From NCBI RefSeq assembly GCF_003660445.1, contig NZ_QZVQ01000002.1, positions 478,272 to 542,271 on the forward strand: a stretch of 64,000 nucleotides of DNA. Reading direction: 5' to 3'. The notes under the pieces were generated by a model that saw nothing but the letters and a program-made list of their open reading frames with translations, did not search any database and was not told the origin of the DNA. The DNA is from Croceibacterium ferulae (lineage in GTDB: Bacteria > Pseudomonadota > Alphaproteobacteria > Sphingomonadales > Sphingomonadaceae). The position numbers were made by a program, and so were the translations under genes. Below, piece by piece: positions 43,442 through 51,339 of the stretch (within the stretch, counting starts at the first letter, position 1; each line of letters opens with the position of its first letter).

Positions 43442-44257
43442 TCAGAGGATCTGACCCTCGGCTGCCTGGAAAACAGTCCGGACGGTAGGCTGGAACCCCA
43501 GGCTGCGCGCAAGCGCCGTATCGACCTGCATCGCCCACGGTGCCGGCAGCGGATCGCCCGAAGGTTCCAAGCGGCCGCCACCCAGTGCGACCAGTTCGAG
43601 CATCGATGCCGGCAGATCGTCCGCAATGTTGACCGCTCGACCGTCGAACCTGCCGGCGAGGGCCAGCGCCATGGCGGTGGCGATGTCCCGGTGATGGATC
43701 GTGCTCATCCGCATCGCCGGATGGAAATCCAGCTGCGCGGCATGGCCAGGCAACGCTGCAAGGTGGCCGTCCCCGTCGCCATAGACGAAGGGGAAGCGCA
43801 GCACCGCCCATGTCAGGCGGCTGTCCCGCAGCGCCTGCTCGGCCGCGACCTTGCTCGCCGGGTAGGCTTGGGTCGGCGCGACAGGATCATCTTCGCGACC
43901 GGGTCGCGCCTGATCCCTGCCATAGACGTGGCTGGTGCTGGCGAGGATGATGCGGGCCGTCGGCGCATGAGCCTCGACCGCCGCGATCAGACTGCGCGCA
44001 CCATCCAGGTTGCTCTTCCAGATCAGCGCCTCGTCCGGAGTGCGGAACACGGCCGCGAGGTGGATGGCCGCCGACACCCCGTCCAGCGCCGCTGCGAGCG
44101 AGGCGGAGTCGAACAGGTCAGCCGCCACGGCTTCTGCCCCTTCCGGTGCGGATTTGCCGCCGCGGACGATGGCCCGGCAGGTGTGCCCGGCTGCCAGCAA
44201 TCTAGGCAGCAGGCGGGTGCCGACGAGCCCGGTAGCTCCGGTAAGAAGGATGGTCAT
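43442..44257 (-). CDS. NAD-dependent epimerase/dehydratase family protein
   Basis: About 271 residues from the ATG at 44257, after a GGGA element; its start overlaps the marR stop by ATGA. The Rossmann motif TGATGLVGTRLLPRLLAAGH and the catalytic Tyr/Lys segment AYPASKVAAEQ mark an extended SDR. It is co-transcribed with the MarR regulator and is probably induced by its ligand. Confidence 0.85.
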   Translation of the reverse strand: MTILLTGATGLVGTRLLPRLLAAGHTCRAIVRGGKSAPEGAEAVAADLFDSASLAAALDGVSAAIHLAAVFRTPDEALIWKSNLDGARSLIAAVEAHAPTARIILASTSHVYGRDQARPGREDDPVAPTQAYPASKVAAEQALRDSRLTWAVLRFPFVYGDGDGHLAALPGHAAQLDFHPAMRMSTIHHRDIATAMALALAGRFDGRAVNIADDLPASMLELVALGGGRLEPSGDPLPAPWAMQVDTALARSLGFQPTVRTVFQAAEGQIL

Positions 44258-44718
44258 GCGATGTGTCCCTTGTCGATGAAGGCATCCAGCCGCTCGGTTG
44301 CGAGCCGCAGCACGCGCACGGCGGCGTCGAGATCCGCCTGGCTGATGCCGGCGAATGCGGCCTCGTTGATGATGGCCGACAGGTCGGGCAGCCTTGCCCA
44401 CAGATCGCTGCCGGCGGTCGTCACGCGCAGCAGCTTGCGGCGCTGGTCTGCATCATCCGTGGCCTGCTCCACCCAGCCCTTGCGGACGAGCGCCCCGACG
44501 ATGACGGTCAGGGTCGATCGCTCGACCTGGAGGAGCCGGCCCAGATCGCGCTGCATCGTGGGGCCATGGTGAACGAGCTGGTAGAGGATGTACCATTGCG
44601 TCGAGCCGAGATCGAACGGCCGCAGCATGGCTTCCATCGCCGAACGACCGGCGAAGTAGCACCGCTTCGCCCAAGCTCCGACCGCGCCATGCCGGTCTTC
44701 CATCAATATGCTAGCCAT
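44254..44718 (-). CDS. MarR family transcriptional regulator
   Basis: 154 residues. The winged HTH carries STQWYILYQLVHHGP, QRDLGRLLQVERSTLTVIVGALVRKGWV and the wing DDADQRRKLLRVT. It is the first gene of a two-gene unit with the epimerase. A tandem 20-bp operator lies directly upstream and overlaps its start codon, which points to autorepression. Confidence 0.9.
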   Translation of the reverse strand: MASILMEDRHGAVGAWAKRCYFAGRSAMEAMLRPFDLGSTQWYILYQLVHHGPTMQRDLGRLLQVERSTLTVIVGALVRKGWVEQATDDADQRRKLLRVTTAGSDLWARLPDLSAIINEAAFAGISQADLDAAVRVLRLATERLDAFIDKGHIA

Positions 44719-44744
44719 CTAGCGAATATGCTAGGCAGCTAGCG
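44705..44744. promoter_or_regulatory. Tandem MarR operator overlapping the marR start codon
   Basis: Two 20-base units, 44705-44724 and 44725-44744, differ at only two bases. Each is an inverted repeat GCTAG-N4-CTAGC, with spacers CCAT and GCAG. The first unit contains the start codon at 44716-44718. This arrangement fits two MarR dimers bound side by side. Confidence 0.75.
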
Positions 44745-45059
44745 GTTTGTCAATCCGGGTGATGGGAAAGATGACGGCCAGTACCTCACCGGTGACCAGC
44801 GCTGCGGCCTCGAACGCGCTGATCTTGCAGCTTTGGGCACGTAGTTCGGCGGATCCGGCAGTCGCGACGCGGAAGTGGCTTCTATGGCTCGTCACCGATG
44901 AGGTTGAAGAGCCGAGGCAGGAACCGGCCGTCGGCGCCTTCCCCATGACAGTACCGGCGGCAGCTTCTCGCACGGCGTCAGCGGCCTCCACGAACGCCGG
45001 GCCGTGGCTGGAGGTCGCAACGCAGGCCGTCCGGATAGTCTCAGGTGAAGGGGTGAAGC
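44745..45059. other. 315-bp region between marR operator and DoxX gene
   Basis: Short open frames exist on both strands (for example 44747-45076) but none shows recognisable domains, a start with a ribosome site, or conservation that I can judge. I treat it as intergenic. Confidence 0.5.
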
Positions 45060-45524
45060 ATGTTCGATGTCGCTGACCGTATTGCAGCCCGTGCCGAGGT
45101 GCCGGCCTATGTGCTGCTGCGCTTCGGCTATGGCGTGACGCTGGCCACCCACGGCATGCCCAAGCTGTTCGGGCTGCCTCACGGATCGATGGCTGATCCG
45201 ATGGCGGGCGCGGTGCACCTGATCGGCTCGGTGCTTGGGCTTCCGTTCGCGCCCCAGCTTGGCGTCCTGATCGCGCTGCTCGAAGGCGTGGGCGGAACCT
45301 TGCTCGCGGTCGGCCTGGCCACCCGTCTGCTGGCGCTGGCATTTGCCCTGCAGATGGTGGGGATCTGCCTTGCGCTCGGGCCGGTCTATCCCTGGATCGA
45401 TCGCGGTATCGAGTACCCGATCCTGCTGGGGCTGGTGGGGCTGCTGATCTGCGCGCGCGGCGCTGGCCCGGTGGCAGTCGATCGGCTGATCGAAGCGCGG
45501 CGTGCGGAAAAGCATTTCGGCTGA
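45060..45524 (+). CDS. DoxX family membrane protein
   Basis: 154 residues with four hydrophobic helices. RFGYGVTLATHGMPKLFG is the DoxX signature and helix 3 (LALAFALQMVGICLAL) follows. DoxX proteins are quinone- or redox-linked membrane proteins of uncertain role, common in oxidative-stress gene sets. The context of SDR, AraC, GST and MarR genes fits that. Confidence 0.82.
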   Translation: MFDVADRIAARAEVPAYVLLRFGYGVTLATHGMPKLFGLPHGSMADPMAGAVHLIGSVLGLPFAPQLGVLIALLEGVGGTLLAVGLATRLLALAFALQMVGICLALGPVYPWIDRGIEYPILLGLVGLLICARGAGPVAVDRLIEARRAEKHFG

Positions 45525-45527
45525 CGA

Positions 45528-45557
45528 CCCGACCAACGCCCTTGCGCCTTGGTCGGG
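45528..45557. terminator. Stem-loop between convergent DoxX and SDR genes
   Basis: Perfect 9-bp inverted repeat CCCGACCAA (45528-45536) / TTGGTCGGG (45549-45557) with a 12-base loop between two convergent stops. There is no T-run, so strength is uncertain. Confidence 0.5.
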
Positions 45558-45571
45558 CTACCGCGCCCGTG

Positions 45572-46306
45572 TCAGTCCTGTGCCGTCGGTCGCACCACGA
45601 TGTCACCGACATCAACGGTGTCCGGCTGCCCGATGGCGTATGCAATAGAAGCGGCGACGGCGTCCGGGGGGATGGCGATCTCGTCCATCCGCTGCCTGAT
45701 CGCGGCCGCGATCTCGGGATCGTGCATCGAGTCGGTGAAGTTCGTACGAACGAAGCCCGGCGAGATGCCGGTCACCCGGAACCGGCCCTGCGACTCCTGC
45801 CGGAGCCCTTCCATGATCGTCCGCACCGCGTTCTTGGTGCCGGCATAGATGGCCTGGTTGGGCGTGATCTGGAGGCCGGAAGTGGAGATCACGGTGACGA
45901 AATGGCCGGTGCCCTGCCGCCCGAACACCGGCAATGCCGCCGCGATCCCATGCAGGACACCGCGCAGGTTGACGTCGATCATGTCGTCCCAATCATCGAC
46001 GGTCAGGCTGTCGAGTGGCGCGATCGGACCGATGCCCGCACTGGCGACCAGCACGTCCAGCCGGTCGAACCGCTCCACCGCAAGATCGACAAAGGCCTGC
46101 ACCTCGGCACGGCTGCGAACGTCCAGCGGCATGTGGGCGACATCATGACCGGCTGCCGACAGCCTGGCGGCCACCCGGTCGAGGCGATCACCGCCGCGGG
46201 CACCCAGCACCAGCTTTGCGCCATGGCGGGCGAGAAGCTCCGCGGTAGCCTCGCCAATCCCGCTGCTTGCGCCAGTCACGGCGATAACCTTGCCATCAAT
46301 GTTCAT
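45572..46306 (-). CDS. SDR family oxidoreductase (classical type)
   Basis: 244 residues from the ATG at 46306, six bases after AGGAG; the frame runs on upstream. It has TGASSGIGEATAELLARHGAK, the Ser of VISTSGLQ and YAGTKNAVR (YxxxK) motifs, as in NAD(P)-dependent carbonyl reductases. The divergent AraC-type gene at 46393 is its likely regulator. Confidence 0.88.
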   Translation of the reverse strand: MNIDGKVIAVTGASSGIGEATAELLARHGAKLVLGARGGDRLDRVAARLSAAGHDVAHMPLDVRSRAEVQAFVDLAVERFDRLDVLVASAGIGPIAPLDSLTVDDWDDMIDVNLRGVLHGIAAALPVFGRQGTGHFVTVISTSGLQITPNQAIYAGTKNAVRTIMEGLRQESQGRFRVTGISPGFVRTNFTDSMHDPEIAAAIRQRMDEIAIPPDAVAASIAYAIGQPDTVDVGDIVVRPTAQD

Positions 46307-46392
46307 GTCAATCTCCTTCCCGTGGAGATTGGATCGGCTGACGAAGACGGCTACACACCAGACTCCATCATTCCGGCTCCTGCGTCCAAAGA

Positions 46393-47322
46393 ATGACCGA
46401 TCCGCTCTCCGACCTGTTCGCCCTTGTGCACGTGGACAATGTGCGCTGCACCCGGCTGGAAGCCGCCGGGGCATGGAGCGTGCAGTTTCCAGCGAACCCG
46501 CTCCTGAAGTTCGTGGCGGTGCTGCGTGGCACATGCTGGGTAATCCTGGCGGGCGCCGAACCCCGCCAGGTCAGCGCCGGCGACGTGTTCCTGCTGCTCG
46601 ATGCGCCCAGCTACGTCGTCGCCAGCCAGCCGGGCCTGCCACCGACCGACGGCACCTTGCTCTATGCCGATGCCGACACGGCGCATCTGGGCGGCGCTGC
46701 CACCGTGCTGCTGGGTGGCGGCTTCACCGCCGGCGGCGAAGATGCCAGGCTGCTGCTCGATGTGCTCCCCGGCTTCCTTCGCATCGACGGTACGGACCCG
46801 AATGCCGCGAAGCTGCGGGACACGGTTGCCCTGATCGACGCGGAGCTGGGTGGCGGACTGGGCGCCGACATCGCGGTGCGGCGACTGGCGGATGTCCTGA
46901 TCATCCAGGCGCTGCGCGCCTATGCCGCAAATACGGCCGGGGCCGATCTCGGCTGGCTGGGCGCCCTGGGCGATCGGCATATCGGCATGGCACTGCGGCT
47001 GATGCACCGTGACCCCGGGCACGCCTGGACTGTCGCTGCGCTCGCAGCGGAGAGCGGGCTGTCACGATCGGGCTTCGCCGCCCGCTTCAAGCAGGCGGTC
47101 GGGCGGGCCCCGCTCGAATATCTGCGGCGCTGGCGGATGCTGCGCGCCCGGATCGATCTGGAAACCGGCAACGTGCCGATCGCGCACCTGGCTGTCCAGC
47201 TCGGATATGATTCCGAACGCGCATTCCGTGCGGCATTCAGGCGGATGTTCGGTCGCTCGCCGAAGCAGCACGCCGTGTCGGTCAGATCGCGCGCCGCCAG
47301 CAGGTCGTCACCATCGCCATAG
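46393..47322 (+). CDS. AraC family regulator with cupin-type N-terminal domain
   Basis: 309 residues. The N-terminal cupin_6 domain (about 10-180; PLLKFVAVLRGTCWVIL, SAGDVFLLLDAPSYVVAS) precedes two HTHs (LAAESGLSRSGFAARFKQAVGRAPLEYLRRWRM, AVQLGYDSERAFRAAFRRMFGRSPKQH). This sets it apart from the three AraC_N-type paralogues in the window. It is divergent from the SDR and convergent with the next AraC gene. Confidence 0.9.
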   Translation: MTDPLSDLFALVHVDNVRCTRLEAAGAWSVQFPANPLLKFVAVLRGTCWVILAGAEPRQVSAGDVFLLLDAPSYVVASQPGLPPTDGTLLYADADTAHLGGAATVLLGGGFTAGGEDARLLLDVLPGFLRIDGTDPNAAKLRDTVALIDAELGGGLGADIAVRRLADVLIIQALRAYAANTAGADLGWLGALGDRHIGMALRLMHRDPGHAWTVAALAAESGLSRSGFAARFKQAVGRAPLEYLRRWRMLRARIDLETGNVPIAHLAVQLGYDSERAFRAAFRRMFGRSPKQHAVSVRSRAASRSSPSP

Positions 47323-47348
47323 ACGACATCAGTCGATCCTGCGCCCCT

Positions 47349-48266
47349 CTATCGCTGCGCAGCCATGGTGCTCTCCGCGAACGAACGCCTGAAACCTTCG
47401 ACGCTGGACCTCGGGGGCTGGCCGAATGCCCGATGATATTCTCGACTGAATTGCGACGGGCTCTCGTACCCGACATCATACGCCGCGGATGCGGCATCCA
47501 GCCCGTCCACGATCATCAGGCGGCGCGCTTCGTTGAGCTGCAGCTGCTTGCGGTACTGGATCGGGCTCATCGTGGTGAGCGCCTTGAAGTGCCGGTGCAG
47601 CGTGGAGACACCCATGCGGGCGATCCCGGCAAGCGCGTCGGTCGACTGCCGCTCGCGGAAGTTCAGCCTGAGCCAGTCCAGCGCCCGGATGACCCCGCCA
47701 GGGCCGTTCTCGTTCGAAGCGAGTGCGCAGAGGCGCGCGCCGATCGGGCTGGTGATCAGCCGATACAGCACCTCGCGCTGCAGGGGCTCGACGAAGAGAC
47801 CGGCCTCGCCCGGCCGTTCGTCGAGGCGGCAGAGGCGGAACAGTGCATCGAGCAGATCGGGCGTCACTTCCGCGCTGGCGATGCCGAGCGGCATCGCCGT
47901 GCCGAGCTGCCCATGGTCGACCTCTGCCAGCAAGGCGCGGACAGCGGCAAGGTCGATCCGGAGCAGGATGCCGAGATACGGCTCGGCCGGCGTGGCCTGC
48001 GTGACCCAGGCAGTCACCGGCAGGTCGACCGAGGTCAGCAGGAAGTGCCTGCTGCCATAATCATAGACATGACCGCCCAGCACGACCCGCTTTCCGCCGG
48101 CCACGACCAGCGACAGGCTGGCATCCATGATGCCGACATACGGCACCGTGGGGGACGTATACCGGTGGTAGGACAGTCCGGGCACGCGACTGGCCGTGGC
48201 GCCGCCATCCGGCGCCCAGCGGTCGAACCCGCTGGCCAGGGACTGCCGCAAACTGTCGATCATCAT
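47349..48266 (-). CDS. AraC family regulator, AraC_N type, paralogue 3
   Basis: About 305 residues from the first of two adjacent ATGs at 48266; the frame extends to 48386. The N-terminal domain contains DASLSLVVAGGKRVVLGG and the C-terminal HTHs match the paralogues at 28649 and 38568 (TLHRHFKALTTMSPIQYRKQLQLNEARRL, VGYESPSQFSREYHRAFG). It is divergent from the GST gene. The operator copy at 48358 lies about 92 bases from its start. Confidence 0.88.
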   Translation of the reverse strand: MMIDSLRQSLASGFDRWAPDGGATASRVPGLSYHRYTSPTVPYVGIMDASLSLVVAGGKRVVLGGHVYDYGSRHFLLTSVDLPVTAWVTQATPAEPYLGILLRIDLAAVRALLAEVDHGQLGTAMPLGIASAEVTPDLLDALFRLCRLDERPGEAGLFVEPLQREVLYRLITSPIGARLCALASNENGPGGVIRALDWLRLNFRERQSTDALAGIARMGVSTLHRHFKALTTMSPIQYRKQLQLNEARRLMIVDGLDAASAAYDVGYESPSQFSREYHRAFGQPPRSSVEGFRRSFAESTMAAQR

Positions 48267-48357
48267 GTTCGGCAATCTCTCGAACGGGCCGCGGGATCCG
48301 CATGAGGTGCTTACGCCACAAGCGTCCGGTCGAACAATCCGCAAGCCTGGAACAGAG

Positions 48358-48392
48358 AGGATCAGGCAACCATTCGGCTGTCCCATGTTACT
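48358..48392 (+). promoter_or_regulatory. Candidate AraC operator, site 4 (between AraC and GST genes)
   Basis: AGGATCAGGCAAC at 48358-48370, identical to site 1 over the first eleven bases. It is 108 bases before the GST start. The second half-site (CCCATGTT at 48384) is weaker. Confidence 0.5.
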
Positions 48393-48465
48393 GGCGGCGC
48401 GTCATCTCCGCCTAGTGTCTCCGGCGGCGGGCGGTCCTGGCCCGCCCCCACGCAAGGATGACCCC

Positions 48466-49137
48466 ATGACAATGAAGCTGTACGATGGCCCGCCCGCGCC
48501 CAATCCGCTGGCCGTTCGCCTGTTTATCGCCGAGCGAGGCGGCCTGACCCTTGATGTGGTGGCTGTCGACCTCATCCATCTTGCCAACCGCGATCCGGCC
48601 TTCGTGGCGATCAATCCGTTCGGCACCCTGCCCGCGCTGGTCCTGGATGATGGCACCGTCATCAGCGATATCGTGGCCGTGTGCGAATACCTCGACGAGA
48701 TCGCGACCGCGGGCGAAACGCTGATCGGCACGACGCCGGCCGAGCGGGCGCTGACGCGCATGTGGACCCGCCGGGTCGACAAGGACATTGCCCAGCGCTT
48801 CATCTCCTGGTGGCGCGGCAGCGATGATGCGATCGCCTTCTACCAGGGCCATCGCATCCCCGAAGTAGGCGGGCGGGCGGACAACCGGCACATTGCCGAA
48901 CAGCACCTCGACATGCTGGACGCCCATCTCGCGGCCGGCGACACGGCCCATATCCTCGGTGACCGGCCGCTGCTGCCGGATATCCTCCTGTTCTCCTTCA
49001 TCTTCTCCATGCACGCGGTGGTGCCGTGGTTGATGAACCCTGATCGGGGCCACGTCACCGCATGGTATGACCGGATGCAGGCGCGGCCCGCCGTCCAGCC
49101 GTCCACCAGGCCCGTGACCAGCATCCCGACGCGGTAG
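48466..49137 (+). CDS. Glutathione S-transferase family protein
   Basis: About 223 residues from the ATG at 48466, eight bases after AAGGA. The N-terminal thioredoxin fold contains PNPLAVRLFIAERG, NPFGTLPALVLDDGTVISD (cis-Pro and glutathione contact region) and EYLDE. An all-helical C-terminal domain follows (about 85-223). Its placement by AraC and SDR genes suggests defence against electrophiles. Confidence 0.85.
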   Translation: MTMKLYDGPPAPNPLAVRLFIAERGGLTLDVVAVDLIHLANRDPAFVAINPFGTLPALVLDDGTVISDIVAVCEYLDEIATAGETLIGTTPAERALTRMWTRRVDKDIAQRFISWWRGSDDAIAFYQGHRIPEVGGRADNRHIAEQHLDMLDAHLAAGDTAHILGDRPLLPDILLFSFIFSMHAVVPWLMNPDRGHVTAWYDRMQARPAVQPSTRPVTSIPTR

Positions 49138-49163
49138 GTTGCAGCGGCGACCGACCATGCTGT

Positions 49164-49198
49164 AGCTCCAGGCAGGTAAGCTGGCGGATCCGATGATC
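49164..49198 (+). promoter_or_regulatory. Weak fifth copy of the AraC-type motif
   Basis: AGCTCCAGGCAGG at 49164-49176 matches 9 of 13 consensus positions and lies 135 bases before the SDR start at 49299. The second half-site (CGATGATC at 49191) is poor. Listed as possible only. Confidence 0.25.
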
Positions 49199-49298
49199 TC
49201 TGCGCCGACGCCGTTCCTATATCGCGTCAGGCAGGTCCGACCTGACCGAAGCCGAAACGTCGAGATCCTGGATCCTGACTTCAATTGGAGGCCCTGCC

Positions 49299-50111
49299 GT
49301 GCCGTCGACCCGCCCACCTCTCCAGAACCACGCCGCGATCGTCACCGGTGCGAGTTCCGGCATCGGCCTTGCCGTGGCCGAAGCGCTCGCGAATGCCGGC
49401 GACGCTGTCGCGGTGAACTATCGCTCGCAGCCCGTGCCGGCGGAGGAGCTCGTCCGGCGGATCACCGACCGGGGCGGCCGGGCGATCGCCGTGCAGGCCG
49501 ACGTGTCGCAGGAGGCAGATGTCACTCGCCTGTTTGAGGAGGCCAGCGCAGCGTTCGGGCGCGTCGATCTCCTCGTGTCCAACTCGGGCGTGCAGAAGGA
49601 CGCGGCCGTAGCCGACATGTCGCTGGCCGACTGGAACACGGTCATCGACGTCAACCTGACCGGCCAATTTCTGTGCGCCCGCGAGGCGGTGCGCCGCTTC
49701 CGCGCGCAACCGGCGGCGGGGCGGCCGGCACGCAGTGCAGGCGCCATCATCGCGATGAGTTCGGTGCACGAGATCATCCCATGGGCGGGGCACATCAACT
49801 ACGCGGCGGCCAAGGGCGGCGTCCGCATGCTTACCCGCTCGCTGGCGCAGGAGGTCGCGCCGGATGGGATCCGGGTCAATGCGATTGCGCCAGGCGCCAT
49901 TCGCACCCCGATCAACAAGGAGGCTCGGGACAGCGAGGAGGCGCTGACCAAGCTGCTCAGGCTTATCCCCTATGGCCGCATCGGCGAACCGGAGGATGTC
50001 GCCCGGGCGGCGGTGTGGCTGGCATCGGACGATGCCGACTATGTGACCGGGACGACCCTGTTCGTCGATGGCGGCATGTCGCTCTATCCCGAGTTCCGCG
50101 ACAATGGTTGA
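49299..50111 (+). CDS. SDR family oxidoreductase (glucose-1-dehydrogenase-like)
   Basis: 270 residues from a GTG eight bases after GGAGG. The NAD(P) motif is TGASSGIGLAVAEALANAGD, with SNSGV, the catalytic Ser in AMSSVHEI and Tyr/Lys in YAAAKGG, and a C-terminal PEDVARAAVWLASDDADYVTG. This is the layout of sugar dehydrogenase-type SDRs. A GH15 gene remnant overlaps its stop by 8 bases, so the original operon probably was SDR-GH15. Confidence 0.88.
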   Translation: MPSTRPPLQNHAAIVTGASSGIGLAVAEALANAGDAVAVNYRSQPVPAEELVRRITDRGGRAIAVQADVSQEADVTRLFEEASAAFGRVDLLVSNSGVQKDAAVADMSLADWNTVIDVNLTGQFLCAREAVRRFRAQPAAGRPARSAGAIIAMSSVHEIIPWAGHINYAAAKGGVRMLTRSLAQEVAPDGIRVNAIAPGAIRTPINKEARDSEEALTKLLRLIPYGRIGEPEDVARAAVWLASDDADYVTGTTLFVDGGMSLYPEFRDNG

Positions 50112-50274
50112 GCCGTTCCGGACGACCGGCGACCATGGCATCATCGGCGATCTCGAGACAGCCGCGCTGGTCGCAGTCGATGGCACGATCGACTATCTGT
50201 GCTCGCCCGCACTCGATAGTCCGGCTATCTTCGCAGACCTGCTCGATGACGATGGTGGGGGTGCGTTCTTCTGA
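50104..50274 (+). pseudogene. Truncated GH15 family (glucoamylase/trehalase-like) N-terminal fragment
   Basis: 56 residues. GDLETAALVAVDGTIDYLCSPALDSPAIFADLLDDDGGG closely follows the N-terminus of GH15 proteins, whose full length is about 600 residues. The frame then ends in a stop at 50272 and I find no continuation of the family in any frame downstream. The break coincides with a drop in GC content. This is a gene remnant cut by a deletion or insertion. Confidence 0.7.
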
Positions 50275-50490
50275 ACCTGGGCGTTGACCTACTGTCCGCC
50301 ACCCGCTCGCAAGACCCCAAATCGGCCATTCAGCGCAGCTTTGTCGCGTTCCGAAAGCCGTCGTTCATTCATGTCATTAGACGACCGCTCTCGGTGCGCG
50401 CGATCGGTTGAACGGCTTGGTGTGGGTGGGGAACGGACAGCCCGCTTTCAGAGGCTGAGTAAAGACGGGGCCGACGAAGGTTCTCACCCT
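50275..50490. other. Junction region after the GH15 remnant
   Basis: 216 bases with no supported gene. A frame open at 50284-50694 is antisense to the PilZ gene over most of its length. This is where base composition falls and the signalling block begins. Confidence 0.4.
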
Positions 50491-50922
50491 TTAAAGATAA
50501 AATGCTCTCAGCGACGATCGGCTTTTTGTACGACCAAGCGGCAGCTTCAGTTGCAGTGCGTCGCTCACGATCATGAGTTCATCCATCTGCAACGGCCGCT
50601 CGAACTGAAAGCCTGCAAGTTGATTGTCCGTCCAAATGCAATGCGCCTCGATGGCGCCAATGCCTGGGAAAAGCAGAACGAGCCTTTCTCCTGATTTCAG
50701 GTTAGTGACGGGGCCAATCAGAGCGCCATTGGAAGAGAGGTCTCGTACGCGATAGGTACGCTTAGTGTCGTCCTTCACAAACTGACCAACCACGTCGAAA
50801 TCTACTCGGTGCCGAATCGCGGCTCGTAGATCTATGATCGTAAGTTGCGCTCCATAGGGCATGATGAGGCTTTCAGATGAGGTTGAGGAACTCAGGTAAG
50901 CCTTAACGGCTTGAAAAATCAT
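50491..50922 (-). CDS. PilZ domain protein
   Basis: 143 residues; M21 at 50862 could be the start instead. RHRVDFDVVGQFVKDDTKRTYRVRDLSSNGALIG fits the PilZ fold, with an R-x-R-like entry and the D-x-S-x-x-G motif, both used for cyclic-di-GMP binding. The domain spans nearly the whole protein. Base usage is AT-richer than most of the window. It is probably an effector for the GGDEF-EAL protein encoded nearby. Confidence 0.7.
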   Translation of the reverse strand: MIFQAVKAYLSSSTSSESLIMPYGAQLTIIDLRAAIRHRVDFDVVGQFVKDDTKRTYRVRDLSSNGALIGPVTNLKSGERLVLLFPGIGAIEAHCIWTDNQLAGFQFERPLQMDELMIVSDALQLKLPLGRTKSRSSLRAFYL

Positions 50923-51339
50923 TATTGGCTCAAATTATTGCATTGCTTACCCGCGAACGTCCGCGTCCGCTTGATAGTAACGTTCGAAGCTCGCCTTTTG
51001 GTGGAGTGTGGGTGGTTTGCTGCCAGTCCAGTCTCAGCGGTGCACCAGAGAGAAGAGGACGTTCCTTGCCGGTCGTCTGAGTTCATGAAACGACGACTTC
51101 TTGACGCTGCCACCAAACCTGCGTCCTGCGACGGCGACCCTGCGGTTGGGACCGCAGGCCTCACTTTGACGACTACAACCTTCGGCGGTTGGCCAGGATC
51201 CACCAGCTCGCCGCTTACCCGTGGGTAACGTCGCGACTTACCGGCGGATCACCTCCCCTGACGCGCGGTGGAGACGAATGTCCCGCCTACGGTTGCCGCA
51301 TTTCTGAAATTGTTAAGTCCATTGGCTTAGTAACGGAGC
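50923..51339. other. 417-bp intergenic region before the GGDEF-EAL gene
   Basis: Between divergent PilZ and GGDEF-EAL genes. No gene is supported; short frames at 50911-51228 and 51189-51548 lack domains and ribosome sites. The region is AT-richer than the genome average seen here and should hold both promoters. Confidence 0.45.

Noticed and set aside
44747..45076. Possible small protein just after the marR operator
   Set aside because: TTG start, no ribosome site, no domain; the region is better read as non-coding.
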